From Melioribacteraceae bacterium (GTDB taxonomy: Bacteria; Bacteroidota; Ignavibacteria; Ignavibacteriales; Melioribacteraceae), in assembly GCA_027030245.1 (NCBI GenBank), contig JALVFE010000016.1, forward strand, positions 558,001 to 622,000: DNA of 64,000 nt, read 5' to 3'. This document shows positions 44,826 to 53,849 of the stretch, in pieces. The notes below the pieces were generated by a model. It was not told where the DNA came from. It made no database searches and saw only the letters and a program-made list of their open reading frames with translations. Each line of letters begins with the position of its first letter. The first letter of the stretch is position 1. The position numbers were made by a program, and so were the translations under genes.

Positions 44826-45623
44826 ATGAACACACAAGATAAATTAAAGCAAATCGTAAAAGATAAATACGGTAAAATTGCCCTTAGCAATAATTCGGGT
44901 TGTTGCGGCTCTTCCGGTGAACCCGACTATTCAATTTTCAACGACGATTATTCCAAACTGGATGGTTATACAGTCGAAGCCGATTTGAATTTGGGCTGCG
45001 GTATTCCCACAGAATTCGCCGGTATTAAAGAAGGCAATACGGTTCTTGACTTAGGCTGCGGCGCGGGTAACGACGTTTTTGTGGCAAGACAATTAGTCGG
45101 TGACTCCGGTAAAGTAATCGGATTGGATTTTACGGAAGAAATGATTGCCAAAGCTAAAGCAAATAACCAAAAATTGGGTTATGACAATGTTGAATTTTAC
45201 CTTGGCGATATTGAAGAAATGCCGTTTGAGCAAAATTCAATTGACGTGATAATCAGTAACTGCGTTCTGAATTTGGTCCCCAACAAACAAAAAGCATTCG
45301 CTGAAATTTACCGGACGCTTACACCGGGCGGTCATTTTTGCGTATCCGATATTGTAATTAAAGGAGAAATAAGTGATGAATTGAGAGCTTCGGCTGAATT
45401 ATATGCCGGATGCGTTACCGGTGCAATGAACGAAGACGAATACATCGGGTTAATTAAAGAAACCGGTTTTGTTGAAGTTGAAATTAAAAAAAGTAAAGAA
45501 ATTGTAATTCCCGACTCCATGTTAGAGAGTATTTTATCCGAACAAGAAATAGATATTTTCAAAAACAGTTTTAACGGAATATTCAGCATTACAGTTGTGG
45601 GAAAGAAAAATTCATTAAAATAA
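44826..45623 (+). CDS. arsM: Arsenite S-adenosylmethionine methyltransferase ArsM
   Basis: 265 residues. The AdoMet-binding motif 'VLDLGCGAGNDVF' and 'VIGLDFTEEMI' define a class I methyltransferase. Four arsenic-related cysteines occupy the expected places: in 'NSGCCGSSG', in 'NLGCGIPTEFA', in 'ISNCVLNLVP' and in 'YAGCVTGAM'. The enzyme methylates As(III) stepwise to volatile or exportable species. It follows arsR by 85 bp with a candidate operator between, and an AGAAAGGA ribosome site precedes the ATG. Confidence 0.95.
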   Translation: MNTQDKLKQIVKDKYGKIALSNNSGCCGSSGEPDYSIFNDDYSKLDGYTVEADLNLGCGIPTEFAGIKEGNTVLDLGCGAGNDVFVARQLVGDSGKVIGLDFTEEMIAKAKANNQKLGYDNVEFYLGDIEEMPFEQNSIDVIISNCVLNLVPNKQKAFAEIYRTLTPGGHFCVSDIVIKGEISDELRASAELYAGCVTGAMNEDEYIGLIKETGFVEVEIKKSKEIVIPDSMLESILSEQEIDIFKNSFNGIFSITVVGKKNSLK

Positions 45624-45709
45624 TTTCTTAACCAACTTTAAAATAAAATCGCAGTTTCGTTTTTAAAAAATAAAAAATCAACAATGCGCTTTTCAGCGTT
45701 ACGTAATCT

Positions 45710-47014
45710 ATGGATTGGAAAGAACAATACAAATCGTTTTTATGGATAACGGGGTTTTTCTTATTTGCATATTTTATGCCCCTTGGCAATCCGGCTTTTA
45801 ATGCGGCAATTTACGATGCTCTCGAACTTACAAAATGGTATGCGCAAGAACACGTGTTGCTCTGTTTGGTGCCGGCGTTTTTTATTGCCGGTACAATTGC
45901 AGTATTTGTAAGTCAAGCTTCAGTAATAAAATACTTTGGTGCTAAAGCAAAAAAATGGCTTGCTTATCTTGTGGCTTCGGTATCGGGTTCCATTCTTGCA
46001 GTTTGCTCTTGTACCGTACTGCCTTTATTTACCAGTATTCACAAACGCGGTGCGGGATTGGGTCCCGCTATTACGTTCCTTTATTCCGGACCCGCAATAA
46101 ATATTCTCGCAATAATATTAACCGCTAGAATTCTTGGATTTGAATTGGGAATAGCAAGAGTAATAGGAGCGGTTGTTTTCAGCATCGTAATCGGTTTAAT
46201 AATGGCTTTTATTTACAGAAAAGAGGAAGAAGAAAAAGCCAAAGCCCAAATAGCCATGCCGGATATACCGGAAGAAAGACCGATGTGGCAAACCGCAACG
46301 CACTTTTTTATTTTAGTCGCAATTTTGGTTTTTGCCACTTGGGGAAAACCTGATACGAACGAAGGGCTTTTTTACATGATTGCAAAATATAAGTGGTTGA
46401 TTACAGGCTTGTTCGGAATTGCTTTATCGCTTTCGTTAATGTTTATTTTAAAGTTAAATAAAATTTGGACTTCATTAGGAACCTTACTTGTCATTTTGCT
46501 GGCAATATTTTACGGCGAACAGCCGCTAATTCCATACACTGCGGCAATTATTGTAATAACTTTGCTGTTAACTTTTGCCAAGGATGAACCGAATCAATGG
46601 CTTGGTGAAAGTTGGGACTTGGCAAAGCAAATATTGCCTTTACTTGGCGCGGGAGTTTTGGTTGCCGGATTTTTATTGGGCAGACCCGGAGGCGGTCATG
46701 GTATTGTTCCCCAAGAATGGATATCCGCCATGGTTGGCGGCAATTCATTATTTGCCAATTTTTTCGCTTCCATCGTTGCCGCATTTATGTATTTTGCCAC
46801 ACTTACGGAAGTCCCGATTTTACAAGGCTTAATTCATAGCGGAATGGGTCAAGGTCCGGCCTTGGCTTTACTATTAGCCGGTCCGGCGCTTTCCCTTCCG
46901 AATATGTTAGTAATCAGAAAAGTAATTGGAACGCAAAAAACCGTTGTTTACGTAACGCTTGTTGTAATTATGGCAACAATAAGCGGAATGACGTACGGAG
47001 CTTTTTATCAATAA
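45710..47014 (+). CDS. ArsP-type permease (DUF318/PF03773 family)
   Basis: 434 residues with about ten transmembrane helices in two related halves and a short cytoplasmic loop (about residues 165-190, 'KEEEEKAKAQ'). The family signature 'AVCSCTVLPLFTSIHKRGAG' contains the C-S-C motif near helix 3, matched in the second half by 'ATLTEVPILQGLIHSGMG'. Relatives include ArsP, which exports trivalent methylated or aromatic arsenicals; placement directly after arsM supports that. Other members of the family handle other metals, so the substrate is inferred. arsC follows after 15 bp. Confidence 0.85.
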   Translation: MDWKEQYKSFLWITGFFLFAYFMPLGNPAFNAAIYDALELTKWYAQEHVLLCLVPAFFIAGTIAVFVSQASVIKYFGAKAKKWLAYLVASVSGSILAVCSCTVLPLFTSIHKRGAGLGPAITFLYSGPAINILAIILTARILGFELGIARVIGAVVFSIVIGLIMAFIYRKEEEEKAKAQIAMPDIPEERPMWQTATHFFILVAILVFATWGKPDTNEGLFYMIAKYKWLITGLFGIALSLSLMFILKLNKIWTSLGTLLVILLAIFYGEQPLIPYTAAIIVITLLLTFAKDEPNQWLGESWDLAKQILPLLGAGVLVAGFLLGRPGGGHGIVPQEWISAMVGGNSLFANFFASIVAAFMYFATLTEVPILQGLIHSGMGQGPALALLLAGPALSLPNMLVIRKVIGTQKTVVYVTLVVIMATISGMTYGAFYQ

Positions 47015-47029
47015 TTATAAAAGGGGTTT

Positions 47030-47446
47030 ATGAAAATTTTAATTCTTTGTACAGGAAACAGTTGCCGCAGTCAAATGGCAGAAGGTTTTTTGAAATCGTT
47101 CGACCCGGAACTGGAGGCTTATTCGGCGGGAACAAATCCGTCCGGCGCAGTTCATCCGAAAGCTATACAAGTAATGAAAGAGGTTGGCATCGATATTAGC
47201 AGAGGGTACCCTAAAAATGTCGACCAATTTCTCGATCAATCTTTCGATTACGTTATTACCGTTTGCGACAATGCGAAGGAAACTTGTCCTGTTTTTATGG
47301 GTAATGTTAAAGAGCAATTGCATATCGGGTTTGAAGATCCGGCGGAAGCAACCGGAACAGAGGAAGAAATTTTAAACGAGTTCAGAAAAATTAGAGATGA
47401 AATCAAAAGGGATTTCTTTGAGTTTTATAAAAGTAAGTTAAAGTGA
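47030..47446 (+). CDS. arsC: Arsenate reductase ArsC, thioredoxin-coupled (low-molecular-weight phosphatase fold)
   Basis: 138 residues. The phosphatase-like loop is 'CTGNSCRS' (Cys7 nucleophile, Cys12). The redox relay cysteines are Cys79 and Cys86 in 'VCDNAKETCPVF', corresponding to the Cys10/82/89 set of Staphylococcus ArsC. It reduces arsenate to arsenite with electrons from thioredoxin; a small thioredoxin gene lies 56 bp downstream. Arsenite is then methylated by ArsM or exported by Acr3. Confidence 0.94.
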   Translation: MKILILCTGNSCRSQMAEGFLKSFDPELEAYSAGTNPSGAVHPKAIQVMKEVGIDISRGYPKNVDQFLDQSFDYVITVCDNAKETCPVFMGNVKEQLHIGFEDPAEATGTEEEILNEFRKIRDEIKRDFFEFYKSKLK

Positions 47447-47502
47447 ATTTTATGTTCTCTGTGCTAGACAATGCTATCAAGTTTAATTATGGAGATTAAA
47501 TC

Positions 47503-47748
47503 ATGTTGTCGATAAAAGTTGTAGGACCAAATTGCGTTAATTGCAATAAACTTTATCAAATGTGTAATGAAGTTATCGAAGAAAATAATCTTGATGCGGA
47601 GATCGAAAAAATTGATAATCCCGATAAATTTGTTGAACTGGGAGTTTGGATTACCCCGGCGCTTATTGTCAACGGTCAACTTTTACTCCAAGGCAAATTG
47701 CCTACAAAATCAACATTAACACATTGGCTGGAAAGAGGCGGAAGATGA
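47503..47748 (+). CDS. Small thioredoxin-fold redox protein (thioredoxin_3 family)
   Basis: 81 residues with the active-site pair Cys11-V-N-Cys14, preceded by 'IKVVGPN', and the cis-proline segment '[15 protein letters not shown]'. This compact family is often encoded beside arsenic or metal permeases; it may deliver electrons to ArsC or thiols to the transporter, which is inference from position. Its stop codon overlaps the acr3 start (ATGA), so the two are translationally coupled. Confidence 0.88.
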   Translation: MLSIKVVGPNCVNCNKLYQMCNEVIEENNLDAEIEKIDNPDKFVELGVWITPALIVNGQLLLQGKLPTKSTLTHWLERGGR

Positions 47749-48812
47749 ATACGGTTACCAAAAGATTAAAACTTATCGACAGATTTTTAACGCTCTGGAT
47801 ATTTATTGCAATGTTTGCGGGTGTTTTTTCCGGTTATTTATTTCCAAAGATTACCGATTTCTGGAATTTGTTTCAGTCCGGCACGACCAATATCCCGATT
47901 GCAATCGGACTAATTCTAATGATGTATCCGCCGCTTGCAAAAGTAAAATACGAAGAACTTGGCGATGTATTTAGAAATACAAAAATTTTATCCGTTTCAT
48001 TAATTCAAAATTGGGTTATAGGACCAATACTAATGTTTGCGTTGGCGGTTTTGTTACTGCACGACTATCCTGAATATATGGCAGGACTAATAATGATTGG
48101 TTTGGCAAGATGTATTGCAATGGTAATCGTTTGGAACGATCTTGCAAACGGAGACCGCGAATATGCCGCGGGACTTGTAGCGTTTAATTCCATTTTCCAA
48201 GTTTTGTTCTACTCGGTTTATGCTTATATATTTTTAACTCTTATTCCCGAATGGTTGGGAATTGCTTCATTCAAAGTTGATGTTACAATAGGACAAATTG
48301 CGGAAAGCGTGCTTATTTATCTCGGCATTCCTTTCTTCGGAGGAATTTTAACAAGATATTTTTTGATTAAGAAAAAAGGTAAATCATGGTATAACCGTAA
48401 GTTCATTCCCAAAATAAGTCCGCTAACCTTGTACGCATTACTTTTTACAATTTTTGTAATGTTTTCATTAAAGGGCGAGTATATAGTAAAAATTCCCTTA
48501 GACGTTGTGCGAATTGCAATTCCGTTAATACTATACTTTATAATAATGTTTTTTATTTCGTTCTATATGGGTAAAAAAGTCGGAGCAAATTACCCGGTGA
48601 CCACAACTTTAAGTTTTACTGCCGCAAGTAACAATTTCGAATTGGCAATTGCTGTAGCCATAGCCGTTTTCGGAATCAACAGTGGAGAAGCCTTTGCGGC
48701 GGTTATCGGTCCCCTGGTTGAAGTTCCGGTTCTAATAACATTGGTAAACGTTGCATTAAAGTTCAGGGAAAAATATTTCGCAGACAAATTAGTTGAAGAG
48801 CTAAATATCTAA
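47745..48812 (+). CDS. acr3: Arsenite efflux transporter Acr3
   Basis: 355 residues with ten predicted transmembrane helices. The conserved, functionally required cysteine is Cys123 in '[16 protein letters not shown]', followed by '[12 protein letters not shown]'. The second half has '[20 protein letters not shown]'. I use the ATG at 47745, which overlaps the thioredoxin stop; the frame is open further upstream, but that extension lies inside the thioredoxin gene and has no hydrophobic or Acr3-like sequence. It exports As(OH)3 driven by the proton motive force. Confidence 0.95.
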   Translation: MNTVTKRLKLIDRFLTLWIFIAMFAGVFSGYLFPKITDFWNLFQSGTTNIPIAIGLILMMYPPLAKVKYEELGDVFRNTKILSVSLIQNWVIGPILMFALAVLLLHDYPEYMAGLIMIGLARCIAMVIVWNDLANGDREYAAGLVAFNSIFQVLFYSVYAYIFLTLIPEWLGIASFKVDVTIGQIAESVLIYLGIPFFGGILTRYFLIKKKGKSWYNRKFIPKISPLTLYALLFTIFVMFSLKGEYIVKIPLDVVRIAIPLILYFIIMFFISFYMGKKVGANYPVTTTLSFTAASNNFELAIAVAIAVFGINSGEAFAAVIGPLVEVPVLITLVNVALKFREKYFADKLVEELNI

Positions 48813-48829
48813 ATTAAACAAGAGGAAAT

Positions 48830-49065
48830 ATGAAAATCAAAATATTAGGTACACATTGTAAAAAATGCATGGCGCTTCACAAAAAAATAAATGAACTGGT
48901 TGAAAAGCACAATATTGACGCAGATGTTGAATTTATTGAGATATCAACGAAATGATGAATTATGGAATTATGATGACTCCCGGACTGGTAATCAATGAAG
49001 AAGTTAAAAGTTTCGGTATTGTTCCGAAAGAAGCGCAACTTTTACAATGGTTACAGGGAAGTTAA
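48830..49065 (+). pseudogene. Frameshifted second thioredoxin_3-family gene
   Basis: The first frame encodes 'MKIKILGTHCKKCMALHKK' with the C-K-K-C active site, then stops at a TGA near 48953. A one-base deletion near 48938 (GAGATATC where GAAGATATC is expected) accounts for this. In the next frame the protein continues 'NEMMNYGIMMTPGLVINEE' to 'WLQGS' and a stop at 49063-49065. The repaired product of about 78 residues matches the small thioredoxin upstream in layout. A recent mutation or an assembly error are equally possible. Confidence 0.8.
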
Positions 49066-49146
49066 ATTCCAACATTTACATGACAATTTACTTCATTAAT
49101 TTCCTCAAAACAGACATAAGTTGCGTATTTTAAAATTTTACCCGTT

Positions 49147-49692
49147 TCAACCCGATATTTGCTTCATACCGTAAGCCACCGAAATAATAGCGATGCCGTC
49201 GAAAACAAGACTAATTCCAACAAAAAGTCCGACCAACCAAATAGAACTAAGCGGCCAACCTGTTAAAAAGACAACAGCCAATAAAATCGACAATATTGCA
49301 TTAAACAACATCCATCCCCAACCTTTTAACGGATAAAATTCCAATGCAAACATAATACCCGCAAAACCATCGAATAAAAAATATATTATTAATAACAATC
49401 CGACCGATACAATACCGGTTAAAGGATAAAGTAAAATCAATATTCCGATGGTTAATAAAATTAAAGGTTTGAACCATGCAATCCATTTTGTGTTATAACT
49501 TTTAAAGATATGATAAGCCGAAATTGTGCCGCCAATTACAAGTAACCAACCTATAAAATAAGAAAGCGTTAATGCCGTTACATCAGGCAATAGAATTCCG
49601 ATTATTCCGGCTATTAGTAATAAACCTCCGGCAACATACGAATGGATTTTAAATTGTTTTAAGATTTCCTCTGTATTAAAATATTCATGCAT
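49147..49692 (-). CDS. HdeD-family (DUF308) membrane protein
   Basis: 181 residues with six evenly spaced hydrophobic helices in three pairs, each resembling 'AGGLLLIAGIIGILLP', the HdeD/DUF308 repeat. In E. coli HdeD is linked to acid resistance at high cell density; the molecular function is unknown. It is the last gene of the second SPW operon, 25 bp after the CBM48 protein gene. Confidence 0.88.
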   Translation of the reverse strand: MHEYFNTEEILKQFKIHSYVAGGLLLIAGIIGILLPDVTALTLSYFIGWLLVIGGTISAYHIFKSYNTKWIAWFKPLILLTIGILILLYPLTGIVSVGLLLIIYFLFDGFAGIMFALEFYPLKGWGWMLFNAILSILLAVVFLTGWPLSSIWLVGLFVGISLVFDGIAIISVAYGMKQISG

Positions 49693-49717
49693 TTTACCTC
49701 CGTCAATAGTTAAAACA

Positions 49718-50032
49718 TTAGTCCAAAATTATAACGCAATCTATCGCATCCCCGAAATGGCTCTGGATAAAATCATCTGCTTGATCATCGTTAATCCATT
49801 GCACTCCGTCTAACAAATATCTGAACTTAAATTTGTTTTTTGCAGGCAAGTTAATAGTAATAGTAAACTCACCGCTTTTTTTATTCTTTTTCATTACATG
49901 TTTGTTTGGATCCCACATATTAAAATCACCCACAATGCTTGCCGTGTTAAACTCCTTGGAAATCTCGGCCGGTAAAGTAAATTTAACTTTATATTCATCC
50001 TTTGTTTTAAGTTTCCTTTTCTGAATAGCCAT
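49718..50032 (-). CDS. Stand-alone CBM48/AMPK-type glycogen-binding domain protein
   Basis: 104 residues made almost wholly of an isoamylase early-set/CBM48 domain: 'VKFTLPAEIS', then 'ASIVGDFNMWDPNKHVM', then 'KFKFRYLLDGVQWINDDQAD'. The aromatic residues used for alpha-glucan binding (W in 'FNMWDP', W in 'VQWIND') are present. There is no enzyme domain and no signal peptide. Why it sits between two membrane stress proteins is unknown; anchoring to glycogen or sensing energy reserve are guesses. An AAAGGAGGAT ribosome site precedes the start. Confidence 0.85.
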   Translation of the reverse strand: MAIQKRKLKTKDEYKVKFTLPAEISKEFNTASIVGDFNMWDPNKHVMKKNKKSGEFTITINLPAKNKFKFRYLLDGVQWINDDQADDFIQSHFGDAIDCVIILD

Positions 50033-50050
50033 TTTATCCTCCTTTCAATT

Positions 50051-50082
50051 AAAAAGGAAGTTGATCATTACAATCAACTTCC
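50051..50082 (-). terminator. Strong hairpin with U-run between SPW and CBM48 genes
   Basis: A perfect 10-bp stem GGAAGTTGAT/ATCAACTTCC (50056-50065 and 50073-50082), followed on the minus strand by TTTTT and, 13 bases on, by the CBM48 ribosome site. It is either a terminator limiting read-through or an mRNA-stabilising hairpin. Confidence 0.7.
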
Positions 50083-50132
50083 CTCAACGTTTTAGCTATC
50101 TTGCATCATGCATTCAACAGCAATTAAAAGAA

Positions 50133-50468
50133 TTAATGAGAATGCGCCGGTGTATGTGTAGTAGGAGTAGATTCACCCAAAGCACCGAATCCTCCAACCA
50201 TCAACAAAATACCGGTGATAATAGCATTCCATTCGTTACCAACACCAACCACCAAGCTAGGAATGAACGCTGCTATGATTAACCAAATTCCTACAAGTCC
50301 GGTTAACCAACCTTGCCATGGTTTTTCTTTTACCATTGCAAAGCCTGCTACTGCAGCTACAACGCCAACTATGATGTCATTCCACATATTACCCGTGGAA
50401 GAAAAATTCAGAAAAGCAGCAATAAACATCCAAATTCCGATTATTCCGTTTGTCCAACCTTGCCACAT
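50133..50468 (-). CDS. SPW-repeat membrane protein, copy 2
   Basis: 111 residues with four hydrophobic helices in two repeats, each beginning with a 'WQGWTNGIIGIWM'-type motif (the second is 'WQGWLTGLVGIWLI'), and a His-rich tail 'HTPAHSH'. The SPW family has no known function. It is about 70% identical by eye to the copy at 58345-58680, including the leader GGAGG...ATGTGGCAAGGTTGG. It heads the operon SPW-CBM48-HdeD, behind a sigma-54-like promoter. Confidence 0.87.
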   Translation of the reverse strand: MWQGWTNGIIGIWMFIAAFLNFSSTGNMWNDIIVGVVAAVAGFAMVKEKPWQGWLTGLVGIWLIIAAFIPSLVVGVGNEWNAIITGILLMVGGFGALGESTPTTHTPAHSH

Positions 50469-50520
50469 TTTAACCTCCCTCCGATTTTGTTATTGATTTC
50501 GTTAATTACACTTTATAAAA

Positions 50521-50536
50521 GTCAATCATTGTGCCA
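50521..50536 (-). promoter_or_regulatory. Sigma-54-like promoter upstream of SPW copy 2
   Basis: On the minus strand TGGCACAATGATTGAC: a perfect -24 element (TGGCAC), with the -12 element TTGA in place of TTGC at the correct spacing. It ends 53 bp before the SPW start codon, close to the 47 bp seen for copy 1. Confidence 0.45.
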
Positions 50537-50673
50537 ATGATTGCAGAATCTGTAACTTCTTATATTTCAATAACTTACAGCAACCCCTTTTAATGAGTGA
50601 TTTTTAATGGGAAATTAAATTTCCTAGACTTATTAAAAATTGTTGGAAATTAGCGGAATTAACGGATTTAATT

Positions 50674-50692
50674 TGTGAAATCAAATTTCACA
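50674..50692. promoter_or_regulatory. Candidate enhancer palindrome for the second SPW operon
   Basis: TGTGAAAT-CAA-ATTTCACA, a perfect 8-bp inverted repeat about 140 bp upstream of the promoter. It shares TTTCACA with the palindrome at 58804-58822. The spacing does not fit the CRP/FNR site. Confidence 0.45.
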
Positions 50693-50714
50693 CATTGCAG
50701 AATGGTTGGGTAAA

Positions 50715-52007
50715 CTATTTTTTCTTTCTGAAAATAAATAAAATTCTTCTTTCACTGAAAAGCAGTTCGGCAATAATCACCGCCGCATAAAAACCGCCAA
50801 GCCAAATAAACCCATCGTTGTTGTTTTTCCACAGATAAATAATTAATATCAACCAAGATGCAAAACTTAAAATAAGCCCTGCAATTGGATAAATAATATT
50901 GATTCCTATTTCTTTACGGAGTTTAAAGGCTGAAAAATTAATGAACACGAAAATTAACAGAAATGTGGAACTTGCAAACGAAGAAATAAGAGTAAGATCG
51001 GCAATGTTTACAAAAACCAAAGTTAAAACCGAAATTACAGTTAAACTGACCCACGGAATATTTTTAGTTCTTTCTTTAAATGAGAATATTTTAGGAAGGT
51101 CTTTTTCTTGAGCCATAACCATTCCCAATCTGGCGGTTCCGAACAATGTGGCATTAATTGCAGATGCCGTTGAAAGTATGGCACCAAGACTTATTAATAC
51201 AAATCCTGTTTTACCAAGAAACGGTTTTGCGGCTTCCGCTAATGCGTATTCCTTATACTCCGCAATTTTATCGGGAGTTAAATTGCCCACGGCAACAAAC
51301 GAAACTAACAAATAAATAAATATTGTAATTAAAATAGATATTGTTATGCTTTTAGGCAGATTTCTATCGGGGTTTTTCATTTCATTGACAGCATTGGGAA
51401 TTAACTCAAAACCCTCGTAGGCTACAAAAATTAGAGCGGCGCCCATAAAAAGATTGGATGCATTTTTATCGAAAACCGGAAAGATGTAATTTTCTTTAAC
51501 AAAGAAGATTCCTACACCCGCAAATAAAAAAAGAATAATTACCTTAGTAATAACAATTAACAATTCGGTGCTTCCCGCGGCTTTTATACCGTAAAGGTTA
51601 ATTCCCAAAAACAACAGAATCACAAAACTTTCAAGGAAATGTTGTATTTCAATCGAATATCCCGAGTTACCCGCCATAGCGCTGGCATAAACACCAAAAG
51701 TATAAGAATATAAAGATAGTGTTCCGATATAACCGACAAACAACAGCCAACCGCCTATTGCCGCAATATTACGGTTCTTAACACTTTTCTCCATGTATGT
51801 AAAACTTCCGCCATCCGAACGGAATTTTAAACCCAATTTTGAATATGAGTATCCGGTTAATAAAGCAATTATCCCGCCGATTAAAAACGCAACGGGAGCC
51901 GCATGCCCGGCTAAACCTACTGATAATCCGAGAACAGAAAAAATTCCTCCACCTACCATTCCGCCAACACCCATGGCGATTAATTCTTTAAGATCTAATT
52001 TTTCCAT
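50715..52007 (-). CDS. APC-superfamily amino acid/polyamine permease
   Basis: 430 residues with about twelve transmembrane helices. The APC signature is at the N-terminus ('GVGGMVGGGIFSVLGLSVGL', the unwound helix 1 glycine motif), with 'ALIFVAYEGFELIPNAVNEM' in helix 6 and 'GTARLGMVMAQEKDLPKIF' after helix 8. The substrate is unknown. It lies 15 bp after a paralogous permease. As the last gene of the H+-ATPase operon it may use the proton gradient to import amino acids or exchange them in acid resistance. Confidence 0.85.
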   Translation of the reverse strand: MEKLDLKELIAMGVGGMVGGGIFSVLGLSVGLAGHAAPVAFLIGGIIALLTGYSYSKLGLKFRSDGGSFTYMEKSVKNRNIAAIGGWLLFVGYIGTLSLYSYTFGVYASAMAGNSGYSIEIQHFLESFVILLFLGINLYGIKAAGSTELLIVITKVIILFLFAGVGIFFVKENYIFPVFDKNASNLFMGAALIFVAYEGFELIPNAVNEMKNPDRNLPKSITISILITIFIYLLVSFVAVGNLTPDKIAEYKEYALAEAAKPFLGKTGFVLISLGAILSTASAINATLFGTARLGMVMAQEKDLPKIFSFKERTKNIPWVSLTVISVLTLVFVNIADLTLISSFASSTFLLIFVFINFSAFKLRKEIGINIIYPIAGLILSFASWLILIIYLWKNNNDGFIWLGGFYAAVIIAELLFSERRILFIFRKKK

Positions 52008-52022
52008 ATAAATAATTCTCTG

Positions 52023-53354
52023 TTATTTTTTACCTACAGTTAATTTTTCACGGAATTTAATATCCGTAAAGTCACGGGATTGGATTTTTCGGTATAAAAA
52101 TTCTACTATAAACGAAACCAGAAATGTAATCACGGTTCCATAAAACACATTGCGCTGAGACTCCCATTGATAGTACATCAACAAAAGAAATACTATAGAG
52201 ATGATGAAAAGATTAATTGCCACTACCACTCTGTTTCCGCCTACCTCGTTAATTATTTTCAAGTGAGAAATAAGCACAAATACATATATAACCGTAAAAA
52301 CCGAACTTGTGATGGCAGCGATGCCCCCGATATTGAATAGTAAGGCAAAAAGTATTCCCAAGCCGGCGGTAATGTATAATCCTTCGGGAGCACCAAACCA
52401 TTCCTTTCTCTCGAAAAATTCGGGCAGCTCACCTTCTTTGGCAAATGAGTAAGCTATGTTAGCGCCTCCGTAAAGCGTTGCGTTCAGCGCCGATGAAATT
52501 GAAAATAATGCCCCTATTGAAATTAACAGAAATCCGAAATTACCAAGAAAAGGTTTTGCCGCAACAGCAAGAGCATTTTCCTCGGAAGCTATTAATTTTT
52601 CAAGCGGTAAATTACCTACGGCAACAAGCGAAACAGAAACATAAACAAATGCAACTATCAGAATACTTATTATTATTGCCTTGGGAACGTTTTTCTGTGG
52701 ATTATCCATATTCTCCGAAATGTTGGTAACAAGACCGAACCCCATGTACGAAAGGAAAAATATCACCGAAGCGTGAATTAATCCGCCTACGTGTGCGGAA
52801 TCGAAAGAAGGAACTATTAATTCCGGCTTAATGGTAAAAAAACCGAATAAAATAAAAACCCCGAGTATAGTTAACTTTACCAGAACAATATAGAATTCCG
52901 CTTTTCCCACCGCTTTTGAACCGAAAAAATTCAGAACCATAAAAAATAAAACAACTGAAGTTGTAGTAATCCCGATTGAATAGGGAGACAAGGCAAAACC
53001 GAATAGCGGCAGAAAATAACCCGCAAAGCCTTTGGCAAAAAGAGCAATTGAAACTACATAACTTAACCAAAGTAATATGCTCAGTGTTCCGGTAATTACC
53101 GTATTACCGAAACCTTTTAATATAAACGCAATCGGCCCGGCATTCGAAACAATTCTGCTTCCCATTTTGGTATAGGAATAAGCAACGGCATAGGCATAAA
53201 ATGCCGATAAAATAAAAGCCTCCGGTAGATCTTGCTTGGCGATTTGAGTCCCCACCCCAAAAATGGAGAATATACTTGCGCCAATCATTGTGCCCACGGC
53301 AATCGAAACCGCCTCGACAATACTGATTTTCTTGTTTTTATTTATGTTTACCAT
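52023..53354 (-). CDS. APC-superfamily permease (paralogue)
   Basis: 443 residues, about twelve transmembrane helices. Matching marks are 'AVGTMIGASIFSIFGVGTQI' (helix 1), 'YMGFGLVTNISENMDNPQKN' (helix 6) and 'GGANIAYSFAKEGELPEFFE'. It is clearly related to the permease that follows but diverged (about 35-40% by eye), so this is an old duplication. The first helix motif G-x-x-x-G-A-S-I-F is complete. Substrate unknown. Confidence 0.85.
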   Translation of the reverse strand: MVNINKNKKISIVEAVSIAVGTMIGASIFSIFGVGTQIAKQDLPEAFILSAFYAYAVAYSYTKMGSRIVSNAGPIAFILKGFGNTVITGTLSILLWLSYVVSIALFAKGFAGYFLPLFGFALSPYSIGITTTSVVLFFMVLNFFGSKAVGKAEFYIVLVKLTILGVFILFGFFTIKPELIVPSFDSAHVGGLIHASVIFFLSYMGFGLVTNISENMDNPQKNVPKAIIISILIVAFVYVSVSLVAVGNLPLEKLIASEENALAVAAKPFLGNFGFLLISIGALFSISSALNATLYGGANIAYSFAKEGELPEFFERKEWFGAPEGLYITAGLGILFALLFNIGGIAAITSSVFTVIYVFVLISHLKIINEVGGNRVVVAINLFIISIVFLLLMYYQWESQRNVFYGTVITFLVSFIVEFLYRKIQSRDFTDIKFREKLTVGKK

Positions 53355-53390
53355 AAAACTCCTGTTATTAACCGGTTGATGCGTAAAGAT

Positions 53391-53828
53391 TTATTTTATT
53401 AAAATAACAGGAATTTTAGATTTACGAAGAACTTTTTCCGCCGTACTACCGAGTAATAATCTGTCTATCGGATTTAACCCTTTTTCACCGATAATTATTG
53501 CGGTTGCATTTTCCTTTTCGGAGTAAATTAATATTTCTTCGAACGGTTTTCCTTTTACAACATCCACTTTAGTATTTATTCCGTTCGCTTCAAATTTCTC
53601 TTTAACTTTTTCCAATTTTTGGTACGCTTTATCAATTGCCCTCTCCTCAACGTACATATCGTTAATGATAATTTGACCGGTAACAGGAGATTTGGAAAGC
53701 AACTTGGGTTCAACAACATGTAGCAGGATTAACGTTTCGATACCGCAGTTCGCAAGTTTAATGATTTCATCATTTATTTTTTCCGATGTTTCCGAGAAAT
53801 CAATCGAATATAATAATTTACTTAACAT
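53391..53828 (-). CDS. Universal stress protein (UspA family, ATP-binding type)
   Basis: 145 residues, one Usp domain. The nucleotide-binding pattern G-x2-G-x9-G-S is complete in 'GEKGLNPIDRLLLGS', and the protein ends 'RKSKIPVILIK'. It is nearly the same length as, and closely similar to, the next Usp upstream. Usp proteins bind ATP and modulate stress survival by unclear means. It lies between that Usp and the permease genes in the H+-ATPase operon. Confidence 0.9.
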   Translation of the reverse strand: MLSKLLYSIDFSETSEKINDEIIKLANCGIETLILLHVVEPKLLSKSPVTGQIIINDMYVEERAIDKAYQKLEKVKEKFEANGINTKVDVVKGKPFEEILIYSEKENATAIIIGEKGLNPIDRLLLGSTAEKVLRKSKIPVILIK

Positions 53829-53849
53829 TTCACACCTCTCTTTTTTACA

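Noticed and set aside
47646-47744. Upstream extension of the acr3 reading frame
   Set aside because: It lies inside the thioredoxin gene in another frame and the 33 extra residues show no Acr3 features; the ATGA overlap start is preferred.
43303-49065. Arsenic genes as cargo of the tRNA-Thr element
   Set aside because: They lie outside the 47-bp repeats and no further att copy is visible beyond 49 kb; an older, separate acquisition remains possible.
50674-50692. CRP/FNR site
   Set aside because: TGTGA and TCACA are nine bases apart, not the six required for CRP; the enhancer reading fits better.
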